Source: Brachypterus glaber (lineage: Eukaryota > Arthropoda > Insecta > Coleoptera > Kateretidae). Taken from it: a DNA stretch of 64,000 bases. Below the pieces are notes generated by a model. It was not told where the DNA came from and did no database searches. It saw only the letters and a program-made list of their open reading frames with translations. How positions within the stretch are numbered: the stretch's first letter is position 1; every line of letters starts with the position of its first letter. Below, piece by piece: positions 35,247-48,368 of the stretch. The translations under genes were made by a program, and so were the position numbers. The stretch covers positions 24,783,283-24,847,282 of the forward strand of contig OY294048.1 of assembly GCA_958510825.1 (NCBI GenBank), in the 5' to 3' direction.

Positions 35247-35411
35247 GCCACTTGCACCAACTTTTGGTCTGGGATTATCTTAACTAAACCGAGTTTAAGT
35301 TAAAAATGCTGCGTTCTGATTGGTTGACTGTCAATTAAAAAAAAAATTAAAAAAGTCCAAACGTCAATTTAATCCACTTTTAAAGTTAAACCATCATTGG
35401 TGCAAGTGGCC
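35247..35411. mobile_element. 165-bp MITE with GGCCACTTGCACCAA termini
   Basis: Starts GGGCCACTTGCACCAAC and ends ATTGGTGCAAGTGGCC. The interior GATTGGTTGACTGTCAATT also occurs in a diverged copy inside every unit of the 1229-bp array (for example 36155). Another right end abuts it at 35226. Confidence 0.75.
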
Positions 35412-35412
35412 T

Positions 35413-36062
35413 CCCAGACAGCACTAAGATAACTTAAAGAGATCTTAAAGATGTAGCTCGTCATTCAAGACGTCTTAAGAACGTCGGTTTTCGCCGTATA
35501 TGTATCTTAAAGATGTCTTAACGACGTCGTATGTTACAAAAGGTAACGTCTTTAAGACATCTTTTTTAAGACGCCTTACTGACGCCTTGCACAGGCGACT
35601 TTACAACATAATACCCCCTCCCATTTACGGTGCTAGGTACGATTGTATTGATAAAGCGTAATAAGAATTAGAATGAGAGGTAATTTGTTTGTCAAAAAAA
35701 GATCTTAAAAAATGTGTTTTTTTGAATTTTTTTTTGAACTTATTTTTTTTTTCCAGTTTTTTTTTGAAAATTTCTTTTTTGATTTTTTTTTAATTTTTTC
35801 GTTTTTCGTAAAAAGAAAATAAAAAAAATAATTTTTTTAAAAGTTGATTGTGGTTAGTTTATTTTTAGCGATTAGTATCGAAGTTAAGACGTCTTGTACT
35901 TAAAAGACATCTTATAGATATCATAATCAAATATCTTAAAATATTTAAAATTTTAAACATCCCTAAAAAGAAGTCCACAAGATATCCTTTTTATGTCTTT
36001 AGGCGTCCAGACATAATTAAGATCTAAAAAATATATCTTTAAGACATCATGTGCTGTCTGGC
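35413..36062. mobile_element. 650-bp MITE with CCAGACAGCA termini
   Basis: Left end CCAGACAGCAC and right end GTGCTGTCTGG are inverted. Many AAGAYGTCTT-like words (near 35470, 35510, 35550, 35885, 35904) crowd both halves, as sub-terminal repeats do in MITEs. No transposase. The part from 35471 onward is included in the 1229-bp amplified unit, so ten copies of it exist; the left 58 bp are unique to this first copy. Confidence 0.72.
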
Positions 36063-36493
36063 AACTCAGAGTTGTATAGTTGTATACTTCAACTAAGAGT
36101 GGCCAACTTTTAAGCTGGGATTGTCTCGACTAAACTGAGTTCAAGTTAAAAATGCTGTGTTCTGATTGGTTGACTGTCAATTAATTGACGATGTTTTAAG
36201 TTTAAACATGGTTTAAATTTAAACCAAGTTTAAAGTTAAAACGTCGTTGGTTCAAGTGGCCCTTAGGGAATACTTTGGTCTACATTTAAGTTTGCTAGCA
36301 CTCTTGGCAACAGTGTATTGCGTACAAATCGTGTTTTTGTTTACGTTTTTCTGTCGTAGTAAACATTGGAAAAAACGGTTAAAAAAACGCGTCGTTCAAT
36401 CGGTTTGGACTTTTGCGTTCTGTGATTGTGATTGTGCAATTTGTAAAGTAAGGAATATCATTTATTTATGGCACATAAGTACATGTATTTATG

Positions 36494-36536
36494 GTAAGTA
36501 AAATATATATTGTACTTTCATTAGGCTTTTTTTTAG
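36494..36536 (+). other. 43-bp intron in the 5'UTR of the amplified unit (first copy)
   Basis: GTAAGT after TTTATG and a T-rich tract ending TTTTTTTTAG directly before the ATG make a well-formed small intron. The same intron is repeated in every unit; in the last copy it is 48327-48368. Splicing is inferred. Confidence 0.65.
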
Positions 36537-36749
36537 ATGTTTTACTACGTACAATATACAGACGACGAATCCTACCAAACTTTGGAAAGCAAACATTTTA
36601 AGAATCAACCTCCAGCCACCCCTCAGGAAGTTAATCTAAATAAAAAATATCTAGTTCTATGGCCAGAGGAGAATTCGTTTGGACTTTTTCATTTAAGTCG
36701 TCTTAAGAACGTCGGTTTTCGCCGTATATGTATCTTAAAGATGTCTTAA
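36537..36749 (+). pseudogene. Truncated first coding exon, copy 1
   Basis: Starts MFYYVQYTDDESYQTLESK and keeps 47-48 native codons to PEENS. It then runs through filler and MITE sequence for 23 foreign codons to a TAA. The same 70-codon frame occurs in nine copies. A normal splice donor is missing. It could make a short chimeric protein or be only a decoy first exon. Confidence 0.75.
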
Positions 36750-37765
36750 CGACGTCGTATGTTACAAAAGGTAACGTCTTTAAGACATCTTTTTTAAGAC
36801 GCCTTACTGACGCCTTGCACAGGCGACTTTACAACATAATACCCCCTCCCATTTACGGTGCTAGGTACGATTGTATTGATAAAGCGTAATAAGAATTAGA
36901 ATGAGAGGTAATTTGTTTGTCAAAAAAAGATCCTAAAAAATGTGTTTTTTTGAATTTTTTTTTGAACTTATTTTTTTTTTCCAGTTTTTTTTTGAAAATT
37001 TCTTTTTTGATTTTTTTTTAATTTTTTCGTTTTTCGTAAAAAGAAAATAAAAAAAATAATTTTTTTAAAAGTTGATTGTGGTTAGTTTATTTTTAGCGAT
37101 TAGTATCGAAGTTAAGACGTCTTGTACTTAAAAGACATCTTATAGATATCATAATCAAATATCTTAAAATATTTAAAATTTTAAACATCCCTAAAAAGAA
37201 GTCCACAAGATATCCTTTTTATGTCTTTAGGCGTCCAGACATAATTAAGATCTAAAAAATATATCTTTAAGACATCATGTGCTGTCTGGCAACTCAGAGT
37301 TGTATAGTTGTATACTTCAACTAAGAGTGGCCAACTTTTAAGCTGGGATTGTCTCGACTAAACTGAGTTCAAGTTAAAAATGCTGTGTTCTGATTGGTTG
37401 ACTGTCAATTAATTGACGATGTTTTAAGTTTTAACATGGTTTAAATTTAAACCAAGTTTAAAGTTAAAACGTCGTTGGTTCAAGTGGCCCTTAGGGAATA
37501 CTTTGGTCTACATTTAAGTTTGCTAGCACTCTTGGCAACAGTGTATTGCGTACAAATCGTGTTTTTGTTTACGTTTTTCTGTCGTAGTAAACATTGGAAA
37601 AAACGGTTAAAAAAAACGCGTCGTTCAATCGGTTTGGACTTTTGCGTTCTGTGATTGTGATTGTGCAATTTGTAAAGTAAGGAATATGATTTATTTATGG
37701 CACATAAGTACATGTATTTATGGTAAGTAAAATATATATTGTACTTTCATTAGGCTTTTTTTTAG

Positions 37766-37978
37766 ATGTTTTACTACGTACAATATACAGACGACGAATC
37801 CTACCAAACTTTGGAAAGCAAACATTTTAAGAATCAACCTCCAGCCACCCCTCAGGAAGTTAATCTAAATAAAAAATATCTAGTTCTATGGCCAGAGGAG
37901 AATTCGTTTGGACTTTTTCATTTAAGTCGTCTTAAGAACGTCGGTTTTCGCCGTATATGTATCTTAAAGATGTCTTAA
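37766..37978 (+). pseudogene. Truncated first coding exon, copy 2
   Basis: Identical frame to copy 1. From this copy to copy 9 the upstream poly-A in the 5'UTR (GGTT-A8-CGCG) is one base longer than in copies 1 and 10. Confidence 0.75.
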
Positions 37979-38994
37979 CGACGTCGTATGTTACAAAAGG
38001 TAACGTCTTTAAGACATCTTTTTTAAGACGCCTTACTGACGCCTTGCACAGGCGACTTTACAACATAATACCCCCTCCCATTTACGGTGCTAGGTACGAT
38101 TGTATTGATAAAGCGTAATAAGAATTAGAATGAGAGGTAATTTGTTTGTCAAAAAAAGATCTTAAAAAATGTGTTTTTTTGAATTTTTTTTTGAACTTAT
38201 TTTTTTTTTCCAGTTTTTTTTTGAAAATTTCTTTTTTGATTTTTTTTTTAATTTTTTCGTTTTTCGTAAAAAGAAAATAAAAAAATAATTTTTTTAAAAG
38301 TTGATTGTGGTTAGTTTATTTTTAGCGATTAGTATCGAATTTAAGACGTCTTGTACTTAAAAGACATCTTATAGATATCATAATCAAATATCTTAAAATA
38401 TTTAAAATTTTAAACATCCCTAAAAAGAAGTCCACAAGATATCCTTTTTATGTCTTTAGGCGTCCAGACATAATTAAGATCTAAAAAATATATCTTTAAG
38501 ACATCATTTGCTGTCTGGCAACTCAGAGTTGTATAGTTGTATACTTCAACTAAGAGTGGCCAACTTTTAAGCTGGGATTGTCTCGACTAAACTGAGTTCA
38601 AGTTAAAAATGCTGTGTTCTGATTGGTTGACTGTCAATTAATTGACGATGTTTTAAGTTTAAACATGGTTTAAATTTAAACCAAGTTTAAAGTTAAAACG
38701 TCGTTGGTTCAAGTGGCCCTTAGGGAATACTTTGGTCTACATTTAAGTTTGCTAGCACTCTTGGCAACAGTGTATTGCGTACAAATCGTGTTTTTGTTTA
38801 CGTTTTTCTGTCGTAGTAAACATTGGAAAAAACGGTTAAAAAAAACGCGTCGTTCAATCGGTTTGGACTTTTGCGTTCTGTGATTGTGATTGTGCAATTT
38901 GTAAAGTAAGGAATATGATTTATTTATGGCACATAAGTACATGTATTTATGGTAAGTAAAATATATATTGTACTTTCATTAGGCTTTTTTTTAG

Positions 38995-39207
38995 ATGTTT
39001 TACTACGTACAATATACAGACGACGAATCCTACCAAACTTTGGAAAGCAAACATTTTAAGAATCAACCTCCAGCCACCCCTCAGGAAGTTAATCTAAATA
39101 AAAAATATCTAGTTCTATGGCCAGAGGAGAATTCGTTTGGACTTTTTCATTTAAGTCGTCTTAAGAACGTCGGTTTTCGCCGTATATGTATCTTAAAGAT
39201 GTCTTAA
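38995..39207 (+). pseudogene. Truncated first coding exon, copy 3
   Basis: Identical 70-codon frame; unit 3 differs elsewhere by ATCATTTGCTG for ATCATGTGCTG upstream. Confidence 0.75.
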
Positions 39208-40223
39208 CGACGTCGTATGTTACAAAAGGTAACGTCTTTAAGACATCTTTTTTAAGACGCCTTACTGACGCCTTGCACAGGCGACTTTACAACATAATAC
39301 CCCCTCCCATTTACGGTGCTAGGTACGATTGTATTGATAAAGCGTAATAAGAATTAGAATGAGAGGTAATTTGTTTGTCAAAAAAAGATCTTAAAAAATG
39401 TGTTTTTTTGAATTTTTTTTTGAACTTATTTTTTTTTTCCAGTTTTTTTTTGAAAATTTCTTTTTTGATTTTTTTTTAATTTTTTCGTTTTTCGTAAAAA
39501 GAAAATAAAAAAAATAATTTTTTTAAAAGTTGATTGTGGTTAGTTTATTTTTAGCGATTAGTATCGAAGTTAAGACGTCTTGTACTTAAAAGACATCTTA
39601 TAGATATCATAATCAAATATCTTAAAATATTTAAAATTTTAAACATCCCTAAAAAGAAGTCCACAAGATATCCTTTTTATGTCTTTAGGCGTCCAGACAT
39701 AATTAAGATCTAAAAAATATATCTTTAGGACATCATGTGCTGTCTGGCAACTCAGAGTTGTATAGTTGTATACTTCAACTAAGAGTGGCCAACTTTTAAG
39801 CTGGGATTGTCTCGACTAAACTGAGTTCAAGTTAAAAATGCTGTGTTCTGATTGGTTGACTGTCAATTAATTGACGATGTTTTAAGTTTAAACATGGTTT
39901 AAATTTAAACCAAGTTTAAAGTTAAAACGTCGTTGGTTCAAGTGGCCCTTAGGGAATACTTTGGTCTACATTTAAGTTTGCTAGCACTCTTGGCAACAGT
40001 GTATTGCGTACAAATCGTGTTTTTGTTTACGTTTTTCTGTCGTAGTAAACATTGGAAAAAACGGTTAAAAAAAACGCGTCGTTCAATCGGTTTGGACTTT
40101 TGCGTTCTGTGATTGTGATTGTGCAATTTGTAAAGTAAGGAATATGATTTATTTATGGCACATAAGTACATGTATTTATGGTAAGTAAAATATATATTGT
40201 ACTTTCATTAGGCTTTTTTTTAG

Positions 40224-40436
40224 ATGTTTTACTACGTACAATATACAGACGACGAATCCTACCAAACTTTGGAAAGCAAACATTTTAAGAATCAACCTCC
40301 AGCCACCCCTCAGGAAGTTAATCTAAATAAAAAATATCTAGTTCTATGGCCAGAGGAGTATTCGTTTGGACTTTTTCATTTAAGTCGTCTTAAGAACGTC
40401 GGTTTTCGCCGTATATGTATCTTAAAGATGTCTTAA
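40224..40436 (+). pseudogene. Truncated first coding exon, copy 4
   Basis: Same frame with one amino-acid change, EENSF to EEYSF (GAATTCG to GTATTCG), the only protein change among the nine copies. Confidence 0.75.
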
Positions 40437-41452
40437 CGACGTCGTATGTTACAAAAGGTAACGTCTTTAAGACATCTTTTTTAAGACGCCTTACTGACGC
40501 CTTGCACAGGCGACTTTACAACATAATACCCCCTCCCATTTACGGTGCTAGGTACGATTGTATTGATAAAGCGTAATAAGAATTAGAATGAGAGGTAATT
40601 TGTTTGTCAAAAAAAGATCTTAAAAAATGTGTTTTTTTGAATTTTTTTTTGAACTTATTTTTTTTTTCCAGTTTTTTTTTGAAAATTTCTTTTTTGATTT
40701 TTTTTTAATTTTTTCGTTTTTCGTAAAAAGAAAATAAAAAAAATAATTTTTTTAAAAGTTGATTGTGGTTAGTTTATTTTTAGCGATTAGTATCGAAGTT
40801 AAGACGTCTTGTACTTAAAAGACATCTTATAGATATCATAATCAAATATCTTAAAATATTTAAAATTTTAAACATCCCTAAAAAGAAGTCCACAAGATAT
40901 CCTTTTTATGTCTTTAGGCGTCCAGACATAATTAAGATCTAAAAAATATATCTTTAAGACATCATGTGCTGTCTGGCAACTCAGAGTTGTATAGTTGTAT
41001 ACTTCAACTAAGAGTGGCCAACTTTTAAGCTGGGATTGTCTCGACTAAACTGAGTTCAAGTTAAAAATGCTGTGTTCTGATTGGTTGACTGTCAATTAAT
41101 TGACGATGTTTTAAGTTTAAACATGGTTTAAATTTAAACCAAGTTTAAAGTTAAAACGTCGTTGGTTCAAGTGGCCCTTAGGGAATACTTTGGTCTACAT
41201 TTAAGTTTGCTAGCACTCTTGGCAACAGTGTATTGCGTACAAATCGTGTTTTTGTTTACGTTTTTCTGTCGTAGTAAACATTGGAAAAAACGGTTAAAAA
41301 AAACGCGTCGTTCAATCGGTTTGGACTTTTGCGTTCTGTGATTGTGATTGTGCAATTTGTAAAGTAAGGAATATGATTTATTTATGGCACATAAGTACAT
41401 GTATTTATGGTAAGTAAAATATATATTGTACTTTCATTAGGCTTTTTTTTAG

Positions 41453-41665
41453 ATGTTTTACTACGTACAATATACAGACGACGAATCCTACCAAACTTTG
41501 GAAAGCAAACATTTTAAGAATCAACCTCCAGCCACCCCTCAGGAAGTTAATCTAAATAAAAAATATCTAGTTCTATGGCCAGAGGAGAATTCGTTTGGAC
41601 TTTTTCATTTAAGTCGTCTTAAGAACGTCGGTTTTCGCCGTATATGTATCTTAAAGATGTCTTAA
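41453..41665 (+). pseudogene. Truncated first coding exon, copy 5
   Basis: Identical 70-codon frame. Confidence 0.75.
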
Positions 41666-42681
41666 CGACGTCGTATGTTACAAAAGGTAACGTCTTTAAG
41701 ACATCTTTTTTAAGACGCCTTACTGACGCCTTGCACAGGCGACTTTACAACATAATACGCCCTCCCATTTACGGTGCTAGGTACGATTGTATTGATAAAG
41801 CGTAATAAGAATTAGAATGAGAGGTAATTTGTTTGTCAAAAAAAGATCTTAAAAAATGTGTTTTTTTGAATTTTTTTTTGAACTTATTTTTTTTTTCCAG
41901 TTTTTTTTTGAAAATTTCTTTTTTGATTTTTTTTTAATTTTTTCGTTTTTCGTAAAAAGAAAATAAAAAAAATAATTTTTTTAAAAGTTGATTGTGGTTA
42001 GTTTATTTTTAGCGATTAGTATCGAAGTTAAGACGTCTTGTACTTAAAAGACATCTTATAGATATCATAATCAAATATCTTAAAATATTTAAAATTTTAA
42101 ACATCCCTAAAAAGAAGTCCACAAGATATCCTTTTTATGTCTTTAGGCGTCCAGACATAATTAAGATCTAAAAAATATATCTTTAGGACATCATGTGCTG
42201 TCTGGCAACTCAGAGTTGTATAGTTGTATACTTCAACTAAGAGTGGCCAACTTTTAAGCTGGGATTGTCTCGACTAAACTGAGTTCAAGTTAAAAATGCT
42301 GTGTTCTGATTGGTTGACTGTCAATTAATTGACGATGTTTTAAGTTTAAACATGGTTTAAATTTAAACCAAGTTTAAAGTTAAAACGTCGTTGGTTCAAG
42401 TGGCCCTTAGGGAATACTTTGGTCTACATTTAAGTTTGCTAGCACTCTTGGCAACAGTGTATTGCGTACAAATCGTGTTTTTGTTTACGTTTTTCTGTCG
42501 TAGTAAACATTGGAAAAAACGGTTAAAAAAAACGCGTCGTTCAATCGGTTTGGACTTTTGCGTTCTGTGATTGTGATTGTGCAATTTGTAAAGTAAGGAA
42601 TATGATTTATTTATGGCACATAAGTACATGTATTTATGGTAAGTAAAATATATATTGTACTTTCATTAGGCTTTTTTTTAG

Positions 42682-42894
42682 ATGTTTTACTACGTACAAT
42701 ATACAGACGACGAATCCTACCAAACTTTGGAAAGCAAACATTTTAAGAATCAACCTCCAGCCACCCCTCAGGAAGTTAATCTAAATAAAAAATATCTAGT
42801 TCTATGGCCAGAGGAGAATTCGTTTGGACTTTTTCATTTAAGTCGTCTTAAGAACGTCGGTTTTCGCCGTATATGTATCTTAAAGATGTCTTAA
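42682..42894 (+). pseudogene. Truncated first coding exon, copy 6
   Basis: Identical 70-codon frame. Confidence 0.75.
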
Positions 42895-43910
42895 CGACGT
42901 CGTATGTTACAAAAGGTAACGTCTTTAAGACATCTTTTTTAAGACGCCTTACTGACGCCTTGCACAGGCGACTTTACAACATAATACCCCCTCCCATTTA
43001 CGGTGCTAGGTACGATTGTATTGATAAAGCGTAATAAGAATTAGAATGAGAGGTAATTTGTTTGTCAAAAAAAGATCTTAAAAAATGTGTTTTTTTGAAT
43101 TTTTTTTTGAACTTATTTTTTTTTTCCAGTTTTTTTTTGAAAATTTCTTTTTTGATTTTTTTTTAATTTTTTCGTTTTTCGTAAAAAGAAAATAAAAAAA
43201 ATAATTTTTTTAAAAGTTGATTGTGGTTAGTTTATTTTTAGCGATTAGTATCGAAGTTAAGACGTCTTGTACTTAAAAGACATCTTATAGATATCATAAT
43301 CAAATATCTTAAAATATTTAAAATTTTAAACATCCCTAAAAAGAAGTCCACAAGATATCCTTTTTATGTCTTTAGGCGTCCAGACATAATTAAGATCTAA
43401 AAAATATATCTTTAAGACATCATGTGCTGTCTGGCAACTCAGAGTTGTATAGTTGTATACTTCAACTAAGAGTGGCCAACTTTTAAGCTGGGATTGTCTC
43501 GACTAAACTGAGTTCAAGTTAAAAATGCTGTGTTCTGATTGGTTGACTGTCAATTAATTGACGATGTTTTAAGTTTTAACATGGTTTAAATTTAAACCAA
43601 GTTTAAAGTTAAAACGTCGTTGGTTCAAGTGGCCCTTAGGGAATACTTTGGTCTACATTTAAGTTTGCTAGCACTCTTGGCAACAGTGTATTGCGTACAA
43701 ATCGTGTTTTTGTTTACGTTTTTCTGTCGTAGTAAACATTGGAAAAAACGGTTAAAAAAAACGCGTCGTTCAATCGGTTTGGACTTTTGCGTTCTGTGAT
43801 TGTGATTGTGCAATTTGTAAAGTAAGGAATATGATTTATTTATGGCACATAAGTACATGTATTTATGGTAAGTAAAATATATATTGTACTTTCATTAGGC
43901 TTTTTTTTAG

Positions 43911-44123
43911 ATGTTTTACTACGTACAATATACAGACGACGAATCCTACCAAACTTTGGAAAGCAAACATTTTAAGAATCAACCTCCAGCCACCCCTCAG
44001 GAAGTTAATCTAAATAAAAAATATCTAGTTCTATGGCCAGAGGAGAATTCGTTTGGACTTTTTCATTTAAGTCGTCTTAAGAACGTCGGTTTTCGCCGTA
44101 TATGTATCTTAAAGATGTCTTAA
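43911..44123 (+). pseudogene. Truncated first coding exon, copy 7
   Basis: Identical 70-codon frame. Confidence 0.75.
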
Positions 44124-45139
44124 CGACGTCGTATGTTACAAAAGGTAACGTCTTTAAGACATCTTTTTTAAGACGCCTTACTGACGCCTTGCACAGGCGA
44201 CTTTACAACATAATACCCCCTCCCATTTACGGTGCTAGGTACGATTGTATTGATAAAGCGTAATAAGAATTAGAATGAGAGGTAATTTGTTTGTCAAAAA
44301 AAGATCTTAAAAAATGTGTTTTTTTGAATTTTTTTTTGAACTTATTTTTTTTTTCCAGTTTTTTTTTGAAAATTTCTTTTTTGATTTTTTTTTTAATTTT
44401 TTCGTTTTTCGTAAAAAGAAAATAAAAAAATAATTTTTTTAAAAGTTGATTGTGGTTAGTTTATTTTTAGCGATTAGTATCGAAGTTAAGACGTCTTGTA
44501 CTTAAAAGACATCTTATAGATATCATAATAAAATATCTTAAAATATTTAAAATTTTAAACATCCCTAAAAAGAAGTCCACAAGATATCCTTTTTATGTCT
44601 TTAGGCGTCCAGACATAATTAAGATCTAAAAAATATATCTTTAAGACATCATGTGCTGTCTGGCAACTCAGAGTTGTATAGTTGTATACTTCAACTAAGA
44701 GTGGCCAACTTTTAAGCTGGGATTGTCTCGACTAAACTGAGTTCAAGTTAAAAATGCTGTGTTCTGATTGGTTGACTGTCAATTAATTGACGATGTTTTA
44801 AGTTTAAACATGGTTTAAATTTAAACCAAGTTTAAAGTTAAAACGTCGTTGGTTCAAGTGGCCCTTAGGGAATACTTTGGTCTACATTTAAGTTTGCTAG
44901 CACTCTTGGCAACAGTGTATTGCGTACAAATCGTGTTTTTGTTTACGTTTTTCTGTCGTAGTAAACATTGGAAAAAACGGTTAAAAAAAACGCGTCGTTC
45001 AATCGGTTTGGACTTTTGCGTTCTGTGATTGTGATTGTGCAATTTGTAAAGTAAGGAATATGATTTATTTATGGCACATAAGTACATGTATTTATGGTAA
45101 GTAAAATATATATTGTACTTTCATTAGGCTTTTTTTTAG

Positions 45140-45352
45140 ATGTTTTACTACGTACAATATACAGACGACGAATCCTACCAAACTTTGGAAAGCAAACATT
45201 TTAAGAATCAACCTCCAGCCACCCCTCAGGAAGTTAATCTAAATAAAAAATATCTAGTTCTATGGCCAGAGGAGAATTCGTTCGGACTTTTTCATTTAAG
45301 TCGTCTTAAGAACGTCGGTTTTCGACGTATATGTATCTTAAAGATGTCTTAA
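45140..45352 (+). pseudogene. Truncated first coding exon, copy 8
   Basis: Same protein with two silent changes in the filler and MITE part (TTCGGACTT, TTCGACGTATATG). Confidence 0.75.
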
Positions 45353-46369
45353 CGACGTCGTATGTTACAAAAGGTAACGTCTTTAAGACATCTTTTTTAA
45401 GACGCCTTACTGACGCCTTGCACAGGCGACTTTACAACATAATACCCCCTCCCATTTACGGTGCTAGGTACGATTGTATTGATAAAGCGTAATAAGAATT
45501 AGAATGAGAGGTAATTTGTTTGTCAAAAAAAGATCTTAAAAAATGTGTTTTTTTGAATTTTTTTTTGAACTTATTTTTTTTTTTCCAGTTTTTTTTTGAA
45601 AATTTCTTTTTTGATTTTTTTTTAATTTTTTCGTTTTTCGTAAAAAGAAAATAAAAAAAATAATTTTTTTAAAAGTTGATTGTGGTTAGTTTATTTTTAG
45701 CGATTAGTATCGAAGTTAAGACGTCTTGTACTTAAAAGACATCTTATAGATATCATAATCAAATATCTTAAAATATTTAAAATTTTAAACATCCCTAAAA
45801 AGAAGTCCACAAGATATCCTTTTTATGTCTTTAGGCGTCCAGACATAATTAAGATCTAAAAAATATATCTTTAAGACATCATGTGCTGTCTGGCAACTCA
45901 GAGTTGTATAGTTGTATACTTCAACTAAGAGTGGCCAACTTTTAAGCTGGGATTGTCTCGACTAAACTGAGTTCAAGTTAAAAATGCTGTGTTCTGATTG
46001 GTTGACTGTCAATTAATTGACGATGTTTTAAGTTTAAACATGGTTTAAATTTAAACCAAGTTTAAAGTTAAAACGTCGTTGGTTCAAGTGGCCCTTAGGG
46101 AATACTTTGGTCTACATTTAAGTTTGCTAGCACTCTTGGCAACAGTGTATTGCGTACAAATCGTGTTTTTGTTTACGTTTTTCTGTCGTAGTAAACATTG
46201 GAAAAAACGGTTAAAAAAAACGCGTCGTTCAATAGGTTTGGACTTTTGCGTTCTGTGATTGTGATTGTGCAATTTGTAAAGTAAGGAATATGATTTATTT
46301 ATGGCACATAAGTACATGTATTTATGGTAAGTAAAATATATATTGTACTTTCATTAGGCTTTTTTTTAG

Positions 46370-46582
46370 ATGTTTTACTACGTACAATATACAGACGACG
46401 AATCCTACCAAACTTTGGAAAGCAAACATTTTAAGAATCAACCTCCAGCCACCCCTCAGGAAGTTAATCTAAATAAAAAATATCTAGTTCTATGGCCAGA
46501 GGAGAATTCGTTTGGACTTTTTCATTTAAGTCGTCTTAAGAACGTCGGTTTTCGCCGTATATGTATCTTAAAGATGTCTTAA
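46370..46582 (+). pseudogene. Truncated first coding exon, copy 9
   Basis: Identical 70-codon frame; the unit before it is one base longer (1230). Confidence 0.75.
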
Positions 46583-47511
46583 CGACGTCGTATGTTACAA
46601 AAGGTAACGTCTTTAAGATATCTTTTTTAAGACGCCTTACTGACGCCTTGCACAGGCGACTTTACAACATAATACCCCCTCCCATTTACGGTGCTAGGTA
46701 CGATTGTATTGATAAAGCGTAATAAGAATTAGAATGAGAGGTAATTTGTTTGTCAAAAAAAGATCTTAAAAAATGTGTTTTTTTGAATTTTTTTTTGAAC
46801 TTATTTTTTTTTCCAGTTTTTTTTTGAAAATTTCTTTTTTGATTTTTTTTTAATTTTTTCGTTTTTCGTAAAAAGAAAATAAAAAAAATAATTTTTTTAA
46901 AAGTTGATTGTGGTTAGTTTATTTTTAGCGATTAGTATTGAAGTTAAGACGTCTTGTACTTAAAAGACATCTTATAGATATCATAATCAAATATCTTAAA
47001 ATATTTAAAATTTTAAACATCCCTAAAAAGAAGTCCACAAGATATCCTTTTTATGTCTTTAGGCGTCCAGACATAATTAAGATCTAAAAAATATATCTTT
47101 AAGACATCATGTGCTGTCTGGCAACTCAGAGTTGTATAGTTGTATACTTCAACTAAGAGTGGCCAACTTTTAAGCTGGGATTGTCTCGACTAAACTGAGT
47201 TCAAGTTAAAAATGCTGTGTTCTGATTGGTTGACTGTCAATTAATTGACGATGTTTTAAGTTTAAACATGGTTTAAATTTAAACCAAGTTTAAAGTTAAA
47301 ACGTCGTTGGTTCAAGTGGCCCTTAGGGAATACTTTGGTCTACATTTAAGTTTGCTAGCACTCTTGGCAACAGTGTATTGCGTACAAATCGTGTTTTTGT
47401 TTACGTTTTTCTGTCGTAGTAAACATTGGAAAAAACGGTTAAAAAAACGCGTCGTTCAATCGGTTTGGACTTTTGCGTTCTGTGATTGTGATTGTGCAAT
47501 TTGTAAAGTAA

Positions 47512-48282
47512 CCCAGGTAGCAAAATAACATGACATTCACGTGAAAGTCGCGTTAATATGTGACATGTGATGTTAAGATTGTAGTCTCATTTAACAAAAA
47601 TGTAGCATGGTGGGGATGTGCTAAGTCCGCCCCTAATAACATCACACAATGACATCCCGAAAATAACGTGTTTGTGACATCATAAATCCACATTCCTGTT
47701 ATATCTAATATCTTATGGATGCCGTTACTGGTACTTTAATATTTAAATAATATTCTAGGATATTAGCTTTTTCTAAATTAAAACGATTAAAAACGCTATA
47801 AAAAAATCTGATTTAAAATCAATCAGTAATGGAAACAATCACAGATTGAAACAGATAGATTCTAAATACGAAATTGCAGATTAAGCGGAGAATATATTCC
47901 TTTAATCCGTGTCCGTGGTCTTGAGAAGCCCGGCAGAGCCCCCTATCCATTGGAAATCGTATAATATGTATACAATTTCCTTATAATAATTTACTTTATC
48001 AATATCATCTTATATCGATTTTTTTGCTTCAAACGTCGGTGAGAAGCAAAATAACATGACATTCACGTGAAAGCCACGTTAATATGTGACATGCGATATA
48101 TTCACAGCGTTGCTAAATATTTGTTATTAAATAACATGGTTGTCACGTCACACGTGTTACGTTGCAAATGTGATGTTAAATACATGTTATTTTTCAATAT
48201 TATGTGATGTTATGATTTAGTTTAAAAATACACCCAAAAGTGATGTTAATTTCTTGTAATATAACATCCCTTGCTACCTGGG
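47512..48282. mobile_element. MITE with CCCAGGTAGCAA termini inside the last unit's 5'UTR
   Basis: The ends CCCAGGTAGCAA and TTGCTACCTGGG are inverted. The site is empty in the nine other units (AAAGTAAGGAATATG), so the limits are exact; the 2-bp flanks are AA on each side. A block near the left end (AAAATAACATGACATTCACGTG) is repeated at 48048. It sits between the 5'UTR segment and the exon that leads into the real gene. Confidence 0.9.
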
Positions 48283-48368
48283 AAGGAATATGATTTATTT
48301 ATGGCACATAAGTACATGTATTTATGGTAAGTAAAATATATATTGTACTTTCATTAGGCTTTTTTTAG

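Noticed and set aside
36247..36501. 84-codon frame with a hydrophobic stretch upstream of exon copy 1, and its relatives on both strands
   Set aside because: It lies in the 5'UTR, is broken by one base in units 2-9, and lacks a normal Met context (alternative start). Reverse-strand frames are shadows.
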